Shown here: one piece after another, positions 11,752 to 23,226 of the stretch | Layout: each line of letters opens with the position of its first letter | Position numbering within the stretch: the stretch's first letter is position 1 | Assembly: GCA_921293015.1 (NCBI GenBank) | Contig: OV121088.1 | Location: forward strand, 37,510,836 to 37,574,835 | Reading direction: 5' to 3' | DNA length: 64,000 bases | From: Phorcus lineatus | Lineage: Eukaryota > Mollusca > Gastropoda > Trochida > Trochidae | Notes under the pieces: generated by a model | The model's database searches: none | What the model was told of the DNA's origin: nothing | The model's input: the letters and a program-made list of their open reading frames with translations, nothing else | Made by a program: the position numbers and the translations under genes

Positions 11752-11795
11752 GATACTACAAGTAGTTACTACAAGTCGCACCGTGAGAATGGGCC
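11752..11795. repeat. Harbinger right terminal inverted repeat and inner breakpoint of arm 1
   Basis: Reverse complement begins GGCCCATTCTCACGG. Base 11795 is also the last base that pairs with arm 2, so the transposon end and the end of the giant inverted repeat are the same point. Confidence 0.82.
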
Positions 11796-12603
11796 TTAAT
11801 ATGCAAATCACATTCCAATCTCGATGCGAGGCGACGAATAACACTAGAACAAACCAATCAATAAAATGTGCCGGTCGCATATACGTCTTTGTTTATCTGC
11901 GAAATACTCTGTCAATAAACACTAAATCTTCTGTTGATCGTTTGTTTTCATTTATATTGAGAATGTTTCATCCTTATTAACATCGAGTTTGAGGTGGAAA
12001 TGAATAATGGATTCCAACGACAACCATAATTGATAATCAAAGTCGCTACATGCCCGCTCTCGCTGTAAGCAACAATTACCAAGACAGTCTAGACTTCGAT
12101 CACGTGACAAGGAAAAGCTTCGTATCGATCTTCATTTTCCACACACTAAGTGTCAAAACATTAAAATTCCACAATTTGAACTTTAATATTATCTAATACA
12201 TTTATAAAAATTAAATCCAAAACCAGATCTTGTCTAAGTCTAGAAATAGACTTGGAATTGCAAAACAAAACCAGTTGATGTCAATCAAAACATCTTCTCT
12301 CTGCAAAAGTGATCTGGTTGAAGTTGCTCTCCATCACTTGAAACAGGCCAAGAACAGGCGAATTTTCAGTTTAAAGCACTAAATATAATGCAGAGAGAAA
12401 TTACATTTGTAAATTATATGCTGCATATATTATGCTGTATGAGAGTATTTATCTGTATATAAATGTTTCAAAGTTTATTCTCATTGTTAATTAAATAAAC
12501 ATTCTCCACATCCCAGATTGTGTTCCTTTTCCTTTCAGCCCTGTTACTATAGTATAATGAAAGTGCTGGACCCTTAGTTTTTGCACAAATTTAAAATTTT
12601 AAT

Positions 12604-12994
12604 CAGCCTCAGGGGTAGGTTGCAGTGCAGCGAGTGGGCGTCTGCGCCCCTCGGACTTCCGCCTTCGTAGTGCTCACTGTTGCAGCGAGTGGGCGTCTCA
12701 CATAAACTCCACGCAGGCGGTCTGCGCACCTCGGACTTCCGCCTTCGTAGTGCTCACAGTGAGGTGCGCAGACCGCCTGCGTGGAGTTTGTGTGAGACGC
12801 CCACTCGCTGCAACAGTGAGCACTACGAAGGCGGAAGTCCGAGGGGCGCAGACCGCCTGCGTGGTGTTTGTGTGAGACGCCCACTCGCTGCAACAGTGAG
12901 CACTACGAAGGCGGAAGTCCGAGGTGCGCAGACCGCCTGCGTGGAGTTTGTGTGAGACGCCCACTCGCTGCACTGCAACCTACACCTGAGGCTG
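12604..12994. repeat. GC-rich inverted and tandem minisatellite at the core
   Basis: The block is bounded by inverted copies of CAGCCTCAGG plus GTAGGTTGCAGTGCAGCGAG. Inside, a ~95-bp unit (words AGTGAGCACTACGAAGGCGG, AAGTCCGAGG, GCGCAGACCGCCTGCGTGG, GTGTGAGACGCCCACTCGCT) occurs twice and in part in forward orientation after about 12760, and in reverse orientation before it. It is strikingly GC-rich in an AT-rich neighbourhood. All six frames stay open for 86-94 codons only because the repeats lack stops; no protein is proposed. Confidence 0.85.
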
Positions 12995-13148
12995 ATGCGA
13001 ATGATAGTGCCGATGATTTTATTCTGTAAAGGTAGGTAAGAGTTGGAACTAACCCAGTGATTCATTTTGCTTTTCAAGACCATGAGTCAACTTGACTCAC
13101 CACCTATGGAATCACTGAGTCAAAAATGACCATGGTGAGTCAATATTT
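12995..13148. other. Unpaired segment in right side of inner fold-back
   Basis: This stretch has no mirror on the left side. It includes short inverted words (CCATGAGTCAACTTGACTCA near 13080-13100; GACTCACC and GGTGAGTC; CACTGAGTC). It may be a small insertion in one arm. Confidence 0.45.
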
Positions 13149-13957
13149 AACAAATTAAAATTTTAAATTTGTGCAAAAACTAAGGGTCCAGCACTTTCAT
13201 TATACTATAGTAACAGGGCTGAAAGGAAAAGGAATTACACAATCTGGGATGTGGAGAATGTTAATTTAATTAACAATGAGAATAAACTTTGAAACATTTA
13301 TATACAGATAAATACTCTCATACAGCATAATATATGCAGCATATAATTTACAAATGTAATTTCTCTCTGCATTATATTTAGTGCTTTAAACTGAAAATTC
13401 GCCTGTTCTTGGCCTGTTTCAAGTGATGGAGAGCAACTTCAACCAGATCACTTTTGCAGAGAGAAGATGTTTTGATTGACATCAACTGGTTTTGTTTTGC
13501 AATTCCAAGTCTATTTCTAGACTTAGACAAGATCTGGTTTTGGATTTAATTTTTATAAATGTATTAGATAATATTAAAGTTCAAATTGTGGAATTTTAAT
13601 GTTTTGACACTTAGTGTGTGGAAAATGAAGATCGATACGAAGCTTTTCCTTGTCACGTGATCGAAGTCTAGACTGTCTTGGTAATTGTTGCTTACAGCGA
13701 GAGCGGGCATGTAGCGACTTTGATTATCAATTATGGTTGTCGTTGGAATCCATTATTCATTTCCACCTCAAACTCGATGTTAATAAGGATGAAACATTCT
13801 CAATATAAATGAAAACAAACGATCAACAGAAGATTTAGTGTTTATATATTGACCGAGTATTTCGCAGATAAACAAAGACGTATATGCGACCGGCACATTT
13901 TATCGATTGGTTTGTTCTAGTGTTATTCGTCGCCTCGCATCGAATGTGATTTGCATA

Positions 13958-16900
13958 TAAGGGCATACCCTACGCATCAAAATACGTCTATTGCGCAGAA
14001 CTGTGCGCATCGCAGTTCGTTACGTTAATAAATATGCGACAATCATCTAATTTACAAGACCGTACGTATGTCTTAATACTTGAAACCATCAGTCATACTA
14101 ATAAAAGCATAGTTACCCTGTGTAAGCCCATTTTAGCGCTCCTAAATGAATGAAAGCGGGACATTTACGACATGGAAACGATCTACGGCAGTGTTGATAA
14201 ACAAGCCATGCTGTCATCAGCTGATCGACGGACTTCAGAAAATCGGCAGTTAAAATGAGAACACTGTCACTGAAACTAGCTTTTTATTTACAAAAGCTTG
14301 CTGAATTGAATTACTGGAAGTGAAAATTTAGCATAAATTCTCAGTTTGATTGAAGAATTCGTGATTTTACAACAAAATATTTACGCAAGCCATATCGGCG
14401 CGACAAACAGCTGATCACGTTTTGACCCAATGTTACTGCATTAATTATCTACATGAAATTCAGATTCCCTACTCATGACCATCGACATGAAATTTCTTTC
14501 TCGAGGAAATGTCCCCATACCGAAATCTGGCGAGGTCACTTTGAATTGATGGAAATTATTTCAAGTATGCGGCCAACGAAAACATGACAACCCCACAGCG
14601 CAACCCTTTCATTCGAGGTAGGGAGCCGTCGAATCGTCAGTCAAGATCAAATTGCTGCTATAATTATTTTGCGAAAGCGAGACGTGAAGTGCACACCCAG
14701 GTGTATTATCTTCAACTATCAATTAATCATTTCAACAAATTATTTCATCTTACAAATAATGAATAATTAAAATAAATAAATTAGATTAAAGCCGATGGAT
14801 TTTTAAAAATCGTATATCTCTCTCTACACTTATGTCAATTTATGTAGATACATTATTGTTAAGGAGATCAGTTGTGAGGCACCAATATTTGAAGGATCTG
14901 TTCTTTGAAAATGTATTTGGGCTTTTGCTACATGAGTAGAAAGTGAAGTTTCTGATGGGAAATACCTATGTGGAAAACATCATGGCAAAAGATCTCATCA
15001 GGTAACACTGTTTAAAAAATATCTATGGGGAAATTATAAGGCCCTTTTTCAAAATCCTCACATAACTAACAGAAATAAAGTAATTATAACAGCATCTTTA
15101 ACAGTGCATCGTTTTTAATGTTGAATATTTAATGATTAGCAGAAAAAATATAAGGTTGGCTCCAAACACAACAAATTTCCTTTAAAACTTGAGATGCAAG
15201 TTTTTATCTTTGTTAACAAGCGACCTAATAATTTAGATTTCTTTAATGCATGAATATATCAATAATTTAGTTTCATATGTCACTTTCCATAGAAGTCTTG
15301 GTAATGAATAAAGTGCATTTGATCTGATCAAATACCTCTTTTTAAATTTATGTGATTATGGTTGCATAGATTGGCTAATATATTTGTAGGTTTTTGCAAG
15401 ATGTAGATGCACTGAATTTTCATATCACATGTTAGAGTTTATTTGGTACCAGCATGAAATAATAATTATCAGACTATGTTTTTGCTTCCATTTATTTGTA
15501 AACTTTACTCAAAAGGCAGTAATAATCAAATATTTCAAGTTTATATTTGTACCTGTGGTATCTGTTTACTAGCAATCCTTGCATTGTAGCAAACAAAATA
15601 TAAAATAACAAATAACTCTTACAGTATGATCACAATCCTTTAATTTAGCAGATCATGGTGCAGCTGTATTAATGTCAACTGGAATTTTGAACACTGTGTG
15701 TATGGTAATATAGCAAGTTAATCACTGTCAAGGCTACCTGGCTGAGGCAGATATGAACTGTTTATTTGTAATAATACAAAATGTGTCAATAATTTTGAAA
15801 AAGAATCCCTTCATGTAGATGTGGAGCAAACCTGGCTTAGTTCAAGCAAACCAAAGATCATGAAAACATAAAAAACAAAAACATTTGAATTTATTTATTT
15901 TTTATGTGTTATAGCATGTGAGACTGAGGTAAAAAGAAAATCTGCCCAAAAAAAACTGTTAAATATTGCTCAATGAATTAATTTAAAACCATAGATTGAT
16001 TTGATTATTTTGGTAGGGCCAAAGAAAAAAAGATAAAAAACATTTGAATCAATATAATATGGTTTATCTTTTTTATATTAAATATTAAATATTGTATTCA
16101 TTTTCCCCACAGTAAATAGAAGTCATTTAGTATTTGTGAATACTTTAATACTTCCAATATCTTTTGATGATGGGGAGGGGTATGTATCATCTGTAATTTA
16201 CATGATTTTAGATACTGATTATTATCTTCTGCATTTTCTTGGTTCGCAAAACAAGCACTCTTTTGATAAACCGACTGTGGTTGAATGTTAATTAATGTGT
16301 TGCCACCTGTCGCATTGACTTTGATAGAGTGTGCAAAGGAATGAGTTTGATTTTGGTGCAAATTAAGCGATCGACTCCGATGAAATTCACTTGCACTGCC
16401 TCGAAGGAAAGACTTGCTCCGGCCTCGTTCCGAGATGAAGTCCGTATATTTTAACGCAAGTTTATAAACATAATACTTTCAACGGACAAAAACAGTTTAT
16501 TGACGATTTTAAGCGAAAATAAACTGAAAATATTGCATAAATGTCTTTAAAGTTGAAGTGACAAAATATCAGTCAAGACGATTTCGAAGGAAGTCTAGGC
16601 GGAAGTACCGTAATCAATGTTTTGATGCGGTTTCTTCATATCCAGGCATTGGCCCTCAGATTTTTCTGCAGTTAAACTCTTTATATTTGAAACACTTATT
16701 TAAACTAAGTAGCGTATGTGATATTGTCAAATGATTTTATGATAAACACTGAAACACTGTTGAATGTCGAGCATGCAGTGGGTTAGTTTTTTCAATGCAG
16801 TGATGGAGCTAGCTGGTAGGGCGAGATTTCACTTGATTCTCGTGGGTCATGGCAGAAAACGTAGCCTTCGTAGTTGTGTTTATCGTTTTAGAATTTGTGG

Positions 16901-17560
16901 AAGATCATAGATGATAAACCCCATTAAAGGGTTTAACTTGTAAACGAGTTGCTCGAACAATCTTACACAACCTGTCAACAAGGTCGCCTCTCAAGCAAAA
17001 CCGCACTCATTGTAGACTCGCTGCGGCTGCAGTGGGCGTTTTCTCAATGACGATATGCATTTTCAACGACAAAAAGTTCGCGATTTTTCCCTGGTGACCC
17101 CCATTTTTTTCTTCGAATTTCAGTTTCTTAAAATGTCAGGTTCATATCATAAAAGTTTTTAAAAATTCTAAATTTGGGAAATTTATTTTTCTTGAAAATG
17201 CATAAAAATTTCATGCTAAAAATGAAATTTTGAATTACTAAAAATACTCAAAAATAATAATTTTAATGTTAATTTAAAACTATTTTTGGGACTAAGATTA
17301 ACAATACTGCTATAACTGACTTAAACGGTTTAAGTTTTTCATAAATTTCACTTATTTAAGAAATTATGAGGGAAAAAAGGTATTTCATATTTTTGGGCTT
17401 TTTCACAAAAAGTGTCATTTTTCGACACGATTTTACTCGAAAACGAGCATGGTGACCCCCATTTTTTATTTGATTTTTGAATTCAGCACACTCAGTTCTA
17501 CAAACAAGCTAAGTTTCATAAAAATCTAAATATTTTTATTTCTGGGTAGGGTATGTCCCT
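13958..17560. mobile_element. Candidate 3.6-kb TIR element in the spacer, family unknown
   Basis: The left edge reads TATA-AGGGCATACCCTAC and the right edge GTAGGGTATGTCCC-TATA, so short imperfect inverted repeats (AGGGCATACCCTAC against GGGACATACCCTAC) are flanked by TATA on both sides. The interior is AT-rich, with no recognisable protein. Two copies of a GGTGACCCCCATTTTTT word with similar surroundings lie near 17093 and 17451. The element could be a non-autonomous or decayed DNA transposon. The short TIR makes this uncertain. Confidence 0.4.
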
Positions 17561-17786
17561 ATAGGTAGGGCCCATTCTCACGGTGCGACTTGTAGTAACT
17601 ACTTGTAGTATCGACTCGAGATTAAGCGTGAGAACAGCCGAGTCGTAACAACTTTGACAAGCTCACAACCAGTTGAAAGCGAGTTGCGAGAAATAGAAAC
17701 TATCCTATTTCTTTCGACGGGTCGTACGGAATTGACCAATCAAAGACGTCGAATTAGTATGGCAAGAGTTCACTCCCTTTGTAAAC

Positions 17787-20660
17787 ATGGAATCAAAGAA
17801 ATCGCAAGAGCCGCTCAGTAAAGCCGAGACGGAATATTTTGTAAATTATTACTTGTCACAAGAAAGTCTTTGGAATGTGACCCACAAGAGTTATTCCAAG
17901 CGTGACATTCGCCAGGCGGCGATGTCGATGATCGCCCAACAGATGCAGGAGAGCTGCGGCAGAATGATGACAGGTGAGTGAGTTAGGGGCCTAGATAATT
18001 TAGAGCAGACGACACCTTTTTTCATAAATCGCAATTCATTATCTAAATTGTTTTATACTTTGTATGGCACCCTCAATCGTTATGTTTTGCCTGTCCTCTC
18101 TAACGCCAAAATGTAGTTTACCGGAGATATAATTGAAGACGTAAAATCGTATAATGTCTTATGAGTAAAATCGTATAATGTCTTATGATCGTACAATTTC
18201 CCCAATTTTTATTTTTAAGGTTTCATACCCAATTTTCTCTTTTTGTTGTTCAGATATTTTATGGTTTCATTCCTTAGAAAACTATTCTAACAGAATAATT
18301 TCGCTAAAGTAATTTTTGGATGGATATGAAGGAGGTCCCTATCATATATATTTGTTGTGATTATGTAACAATCAGATTTAACGATAAGTATTTATGATGT
18401 GTTCAAAATTTTGTATAATCAGATAAGAATATTGATGTTTAACAAATAACAAAAACACTCAATATGATATAAAACACATTTATTTCATGTGTTTATCACT
18501 AAATTCATCAAAATAAATTCGCATAAAATTACTGTGAAATATATACAGTGTAGATTACACAAGAATATTTCATAATGGCTGAATAAATATTCTATTGTTA
18601 TTGCCTATATCAGTCAATATGAATTACATATATTTTTTATTGTGACTAGAGTATTTTCTAATGTTATCATTATGTTTACAGTAGATCAAGTATCTGCAAA
18701 AATTGCCAGCCTCAGGACATACTATGGCAGAGAGCTGAAGAAGGTAAACAGCTCACAGAAGAGTGGAGCTGCCAGCTCAGACGTGTATGTCTCACAATGG
18801 GAGTTCTTCCAGCTGCTTGATCCTTTGCTTAGGAGTCAAGTCCAAAAAAGACCATCAGTGAGCAATATGGTAATTAGTTTAAGTCAAGTTTTTTTTTTTA
18901 TGAAACTGAACATGTATGTATGACAGTGTTTGATATACAGTAACAATTGTATATATATAATATGCGTTTAAAATCATCAAAATCAATTCTCATCAAGACA
19001 AATTCTATCAACAAATCATCAAAAAGACCTCACATAGATCAAGTATGTGTAATGTTAATAAGCACGGTTGAATAACTTGGTTATTATATTATTGGTTTAT
19101 TCAAATTCCGATTTAGAAATTTGGTTTCAATTTCAATTTGAGAATGAGAGAAACATAAGATTAGTATAACTTTTGTTCCAACAGATTGTTGCTGATAAGG
19201 ATGTCCAAGAAGAACGAGAAACAACAGGAAGTTCCACATCGACTCCAAGCCCAAGTGCTGACCCTCCAATACAGGTAAATCTATTTTAATACATAAGTGC
19301 TTTTGTATGTGTAACAGAAGTTATTGTGAGATCACCTCCTGTGGGATTCAAACCCGGGACTAATTCCAATTCTGGCCAAAGCCGGAGCAATGCTTTTATT
19401 TCACCCTGCCACATATGCCTAAAGTGATATCAAACAGGTAGCGGAACTAACTACATGAGGGTACATTACTTACTAAACCTAATTCTAAGCTCAAAATATT
19501 TATTTACACCATATCCCATTGCCAGTCTACTTGGCCATTTGTAATGAAATAATCAGCAAGTTCATCTCTGACTTGTCTTGCACAAGCAGCATTTCTGTTG
19601 CCTCCTTGATGTGGAAGCATTGCAAGTTTATTTCCTTCTATTTTCATTTCACCTGGATTGTGATACACTATATCCTTCTTTTCTTAAGAAAGTTATGAAT
19701 TGCAACACTTGCCAAGACAATTGAAACAGCAGTTTCAGGTGAAACCTGAAGAGATCTCTGGAAAATAGCAAACCTGTTTGTCAGAATGCCAAAGGCATTT
19801 TCAGACACTCTCCTTGCCCTCGATAGACGATAGTTAAAGATTCTCTTTTCAAAAGATAAGTCCTTCATGGGGTATGGTTTCATGAGGTAGGGTTTCAACA
19901 TGAATGCATCATCGCCTACTACAACACTTGGTACTGGCTCTTGTCTACCTGGTAGACATTTCGCATCAGGGATGTTAAGTGTACTATTCTCTAATGCCTG
20001 AGACAAGTCAGAATTAGCATATACCCCAGCATCACCTGCTCTGCCATTTGCCCCTACATCAACAAAGATAAATCTGCAGTTAGCATCAACCAAAGCCAAA
20101 AGAATGATGCTAAAATACTTTTTGTAATTGAAAAACACAGATCCACTGTTATTTGGTGCCTTAATGGCTACATGTTTTCCATCTAAAGCCCCAATGCAAT
20201 TTGGAAATTGCCACTTTGCCATAAATTCATCCTGAATTGCCAGCCATTCTGCCTCTGAACTTGGTACCTGAAATATGAAATGAGCGATTGAAATGAAAAG
20301 CTCACTATAAGTTTTTAAAACATAAACACTGAATTTGACTGAAGTCAAACTTATTTACTATAAAACTTTCATTAAATTTAATAAAATATTTCTTCATTTC
20401 AGTCCACATCACCCATCATTGGAACACCATTAAAGAAGAGGAGACAGGGTGCTGACAAGGATGTTGATGTAAACAAATTGATCATTCAGACTCTTGGTCA
20501 AATCAGTGAAAGAAAAAAAGAAAAGAATGATTCTGATCTCCTGTTTGGTAAACAGGTTGGACTAGAAATTAAAAAGATTTCAGATTTTAGAAAACGGCAA
20601 GAACTGAAGATTAAGATTCAGTCGGTTATATTCAGTTATCAATTTGAAAGTGAACCTTGA
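17787..20660 (+). CDS. Harbinger MADF/Myb-like protein, four exons (arm 2)
   Basis: Exons 17787-17973, 18682-18869, 19185-19274 and 20403-20660 join in frame with consensus borders (donors GTGAGT, GTAATT, GTAAAT), giving about 240 residues. It has the same MADF domain as the arm 1 copy and is intact. Exon 3 lacks the DLIA insertion and exon 4 has a shorter Ser-Asp run. Intron 1 carries a 24-bp tandem duplication (18141-18188) absent from arm 1. Exon 4 lies inside intron 2 of the antisense transposase. Confidence 0.86.
18141..18188. repeat. 24-bp tandem duplication private to arm 2
   Basis: GTAAAATCGTATAATGTC with its downstream CTTATGA occurs twice in direct succession here and once in the arm 1 mirror (around 11205-11235). 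It marks divergence after the arms were formed. Confidence 0.8.
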
Positions 20661-22493
20661 AATTATGACATTAATGTACTCTGATATTAAATTCAATCAA
20701 TCCAATATCAACAGATAAAGTTATTGCTTAGATTTAGAGATATGCTGATCAGAATTTACTTTAACTTTAGAGGATGGATTCGAAGCAATCTCAATGTTTA
20801 TCCAATATACCTTTAAAAGCTAAGAAGAGTTAAAGCTGACATTGTAATGAATTACCTAAATAAATATATACTAAAGGATTTTTTAGAACATTACTCATGA
20901 GAATTATATTCAGTATTGTTTGAAGATTCACTTGATTCATAAAATTGATTTACAGGTTTCTGGGGAAAACCCGGCTATATAATATAACTCTACTAAATAA
21001 TAAGTTTGTCATGAAATGAAATATCAAATATTTTAAAGAAAAAATCAATAGTTGTAAATAAATACATCTTTTTTGGTAAACTGACAGTTCATATAGTTGT
21101 CAGTTTCTTATTTGCCAATAGACATGACTGAACCTAACTGAAATGTGACCAGTGTAATAAGTTATTAAAATGTTTCAAAGTCAATTGTTGGATTTCATTT
21201 GATTTCAATCTCCAAATTGACTTTACATTAAAATTGTTAAATGCTTGTAAAAGAATGTTTACATGATTGGCAGATTCACATCAATTTAGTATTTGTCAAA
21301 CACAGTGATTATATTTATAATATGTTTTATGGTCACTTATTATAAAATGTTCATCGTAATGATATTTAGCATCCATCAGGACAGAGTTGCCACTAACTAT
21401 CTACTATTACAAAAGTGGATTATCATTTGTTGCAAATCTAATTGTTCTAATTACTTTATTATGGAAAATATTTTAATGGAAACTTTATGTAATCTAACAG
21501 CTCCATACCACATTTTGAGAATGTTTCATCTTTGAAAATCTGATGCACTGACAGAATAAAATTTATGTAAATGATCAAATGTTGTTTTTTTTTGTTTTTT
21601 TTTTGCATGGCAAATTGAATAATATTTATTATTCTTATCAGTGTACCTTTAAAAAGTCTTCATGAAGTGCTCCATAAATGGCCTGGCAGACTTCAGGTAT
21701 AAACTGACATATAGTGTTTCTTGGCATGCGGTACAGGAACTCCAGAGACTTGTAGCTATCACCTGGTGACATAAATATTGCAATTCAAGTCAACTTTGAA
21801 AAACAGAATTTTATATTTAATTCATAAAATGTCGAAATAACTGTTATCATTTACATCTTCATTTGGTCTACAATAGCCTTATCACTTACCAAAAGTATAA
21901 TTTAAGCCTATCAGGTTGTTTTATGGCGCTTCATTATTGAAAGAAGTAAATGCTCTCAATGTGTCAAATCAAACAAACCTAAAAGATATTTTATGGCGCT
22001 TCATATCTTGACACCTCAATCTAGATTATCTCCCTTTACAAATTGAATTAAAAGTAAATCAATTGAAGAATATTTCAATTTTTCATTTCTTATTAACAAA
22101 GGCTAACATATTATTGATATGCATTAGAATTTTTTATTCAGAAACATAAGTTATTTAAAACGTACCACTTGCCAGGAAGCGCAAGGTAATTGCTAACTTT
22201 TCCCCTGCTGTGATGGAGTTTCTCATAGGGGTTGACTTCTTTTCAATTTTGTCTTTAATCAACTCCAACAAAAAGTGGAAATTCTGAGCATCCATTCTTA
22301 GAAAGTTTTTAAGACTAAGAGGGTCTTCTTCTTCAAGTTCCCGCAAAAGAGAGTTGTACGCGCCGGAAGTAGGTCTGCGCAGTATCCACTGCCTTACCCA
22401 AACAGATTTAGGTTTTCTTTGTTTCTTTTTCTTCTTACTTGCCAAATGCAGTGCAATGATAGCGAGCGTCTCCTCGTCACTTGATGACGCCAT
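19504..22493 (-). pseudogene. Harbinger transposase with late frameshift (arm 2)
   Basis: Exons 22493-22166, 21762-21647 and 20267-19504 correspond to the arm 1 gene. Exon 3 is one base shorter (764 against 765). After the FLKKR segment, arm 1 reads AGAAGTGATATAG and arm 2 reads AGAAGGATATAG, so the arm 2 frame ends a few codons later (about 19668). It loses roughly the last 55 residues. The catalytic GALDGKH, GDDAF and SENAFG motifs precede the lesion. Whether a protein lacking this C-terminus works cannot be told from sequence. Confidence 0.85.
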
Positions 22494-23226
22494 ATTGCTG
22501 TATTAGGACGAGATTATCGCGAGATTATCAATCGTATCGACTCGTTTATATACGATTTTTACATCTACATGTCGATACTACATGTAGATACTACAAGTAG
22601 TTAATACGAGTCGCACCGTGAGTTACCCGAACTGACTGATTGCCAACCAATGAAATCGCCAGTACAATACCGACGAAAAGTGTCGAAGCTATGATCTATT
22701 TATAGTCTTGGAAGTTCAAGGCATCGACAGTCGATAATGTTACGTGAAACAGTTCAACAAGAAATATTGACTGCTGGACGACGTTGCGTCAGAAGGACGC
22801 ACGTTATTTAAATCAAGTGCGTCATTTATAAAAACAATGCGTAATTTACGCAAGACGCAAGGCAAAATGAATCACTGAATTAAATAGTTTGCTATATATG
22901 TCGGGATGGCATGAGTTCCGTCGAGTGAACTCAAGACAAGGGGCCGGGTGCTTGTTGACTACGGCCGTCCCGACGGATAGGCCCGTGGAACCTATCATTC
23001 TCGGAAGAGAAGTCAAGAGTTGAAAAACTTTTGTAATCCACAACTGACAATCAGAACTTTCCTGACGTAGAAGGCAGTTGTTCGCGACTCGCCGGCTCGT
23101 TGCATAGGAGTCAGAAGGCGGCATCAGGGTTGATCATGTTGATACAACGTCGGCGGCCGTCGGTGCCATCGGCACCTTCGGCGGGATTGTGAATTTTTGT
23201 TTCAAACACTTACAAAATGTGGCAAT

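Larger units (their letters stand above)
1..11795. repeat. Giant inverted repeat, arm 1
   Basis: This arm reads as the near-perfect reverse complement of 17569-29381: position x pairs with about 29379-x at the outer end and with 29364-x at the inner end. It contains a piggyBac gene, a diverged tandem array and a whole Harbinger element, all present in mirror image in the other arm. Differences are scattered single bases and short indels. The arm already matches at base 1, so it may continue to the left of the window. The inner end coincides with the terminus of the Harbinger element at 11795. Confidence 0.95.
6744..11795 (+). mobile_element. PIF/Harbinger DNA transposon, arm 1, apparently complete
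   Basis: Terminal inverted repeats of about 42-44 bp bound the element. The left TIR (6744-6785) and right TIR (11752-11795) share CTCACGGTGCGACT and AACTACTTGTAGTATC. Inside are the two genes typical of the superfamily: a DDE transposase on the plus strand and a MADF/Myb-like DNA-binding protein on the minus strand. Harbingers normally make 3-bp TWA target duplications. Here the bases outside the left end are TTC and outside the right end TTA, so no matching duplication is visible. That fits a rearranged flank. Confidence 0.88.
11796..13957. repeat. Inner fold-back (second palindrome) at the centre
   Basis: The left half (11796-12603) is repeated in reverse complement at about 13149-13957, with positions summing to about 25760. 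For example ATATGCAAATCACATTC on the left pairs with the end of the right arm, and CCCTGTTACTATAGTATAAT (12539) pairs with its complement near 13217. Arms of roughly 0.8 kb surround a GC-rich core. The right side also has about 150 bp with no partner. This layout fits a fold-back DNA transposon or a second, smaller palindromic duplication. No protein-coding exon is recognised. Confidence 0.85.
17569..22628 (-). mobile_element. PIF/Harbinger DNA transposon, arm 2 copy
   Basis: Mirror copy of 6744-11795, with TIRs at 17569-17612 and about 22587-22628. Gene content and splice sites are the same. The outer flank matches arm 1 (CAGTCAGTTC in reverse complement), but the inner flank (GGTAG before GGCCC) is unrelated to the TTAATATGC that follows the arm 1 copy. 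Confidence 0.88.

Noticed and set aside
12609-13083. Overlapping open frames of 86-94 codons on both strands over the GC-rich core
   Set aside because: They translate the tandem repeat in several frames at once, with repeated HTN.TQAV/GGSPR text and no family match; open only because the repeat lacks stops.
14584-16361. Short frames in the 3.6-kb spacer block as a transposase
   Set aside because: 60 and 87 codons, no catalytic motifs, AT-driven composition.
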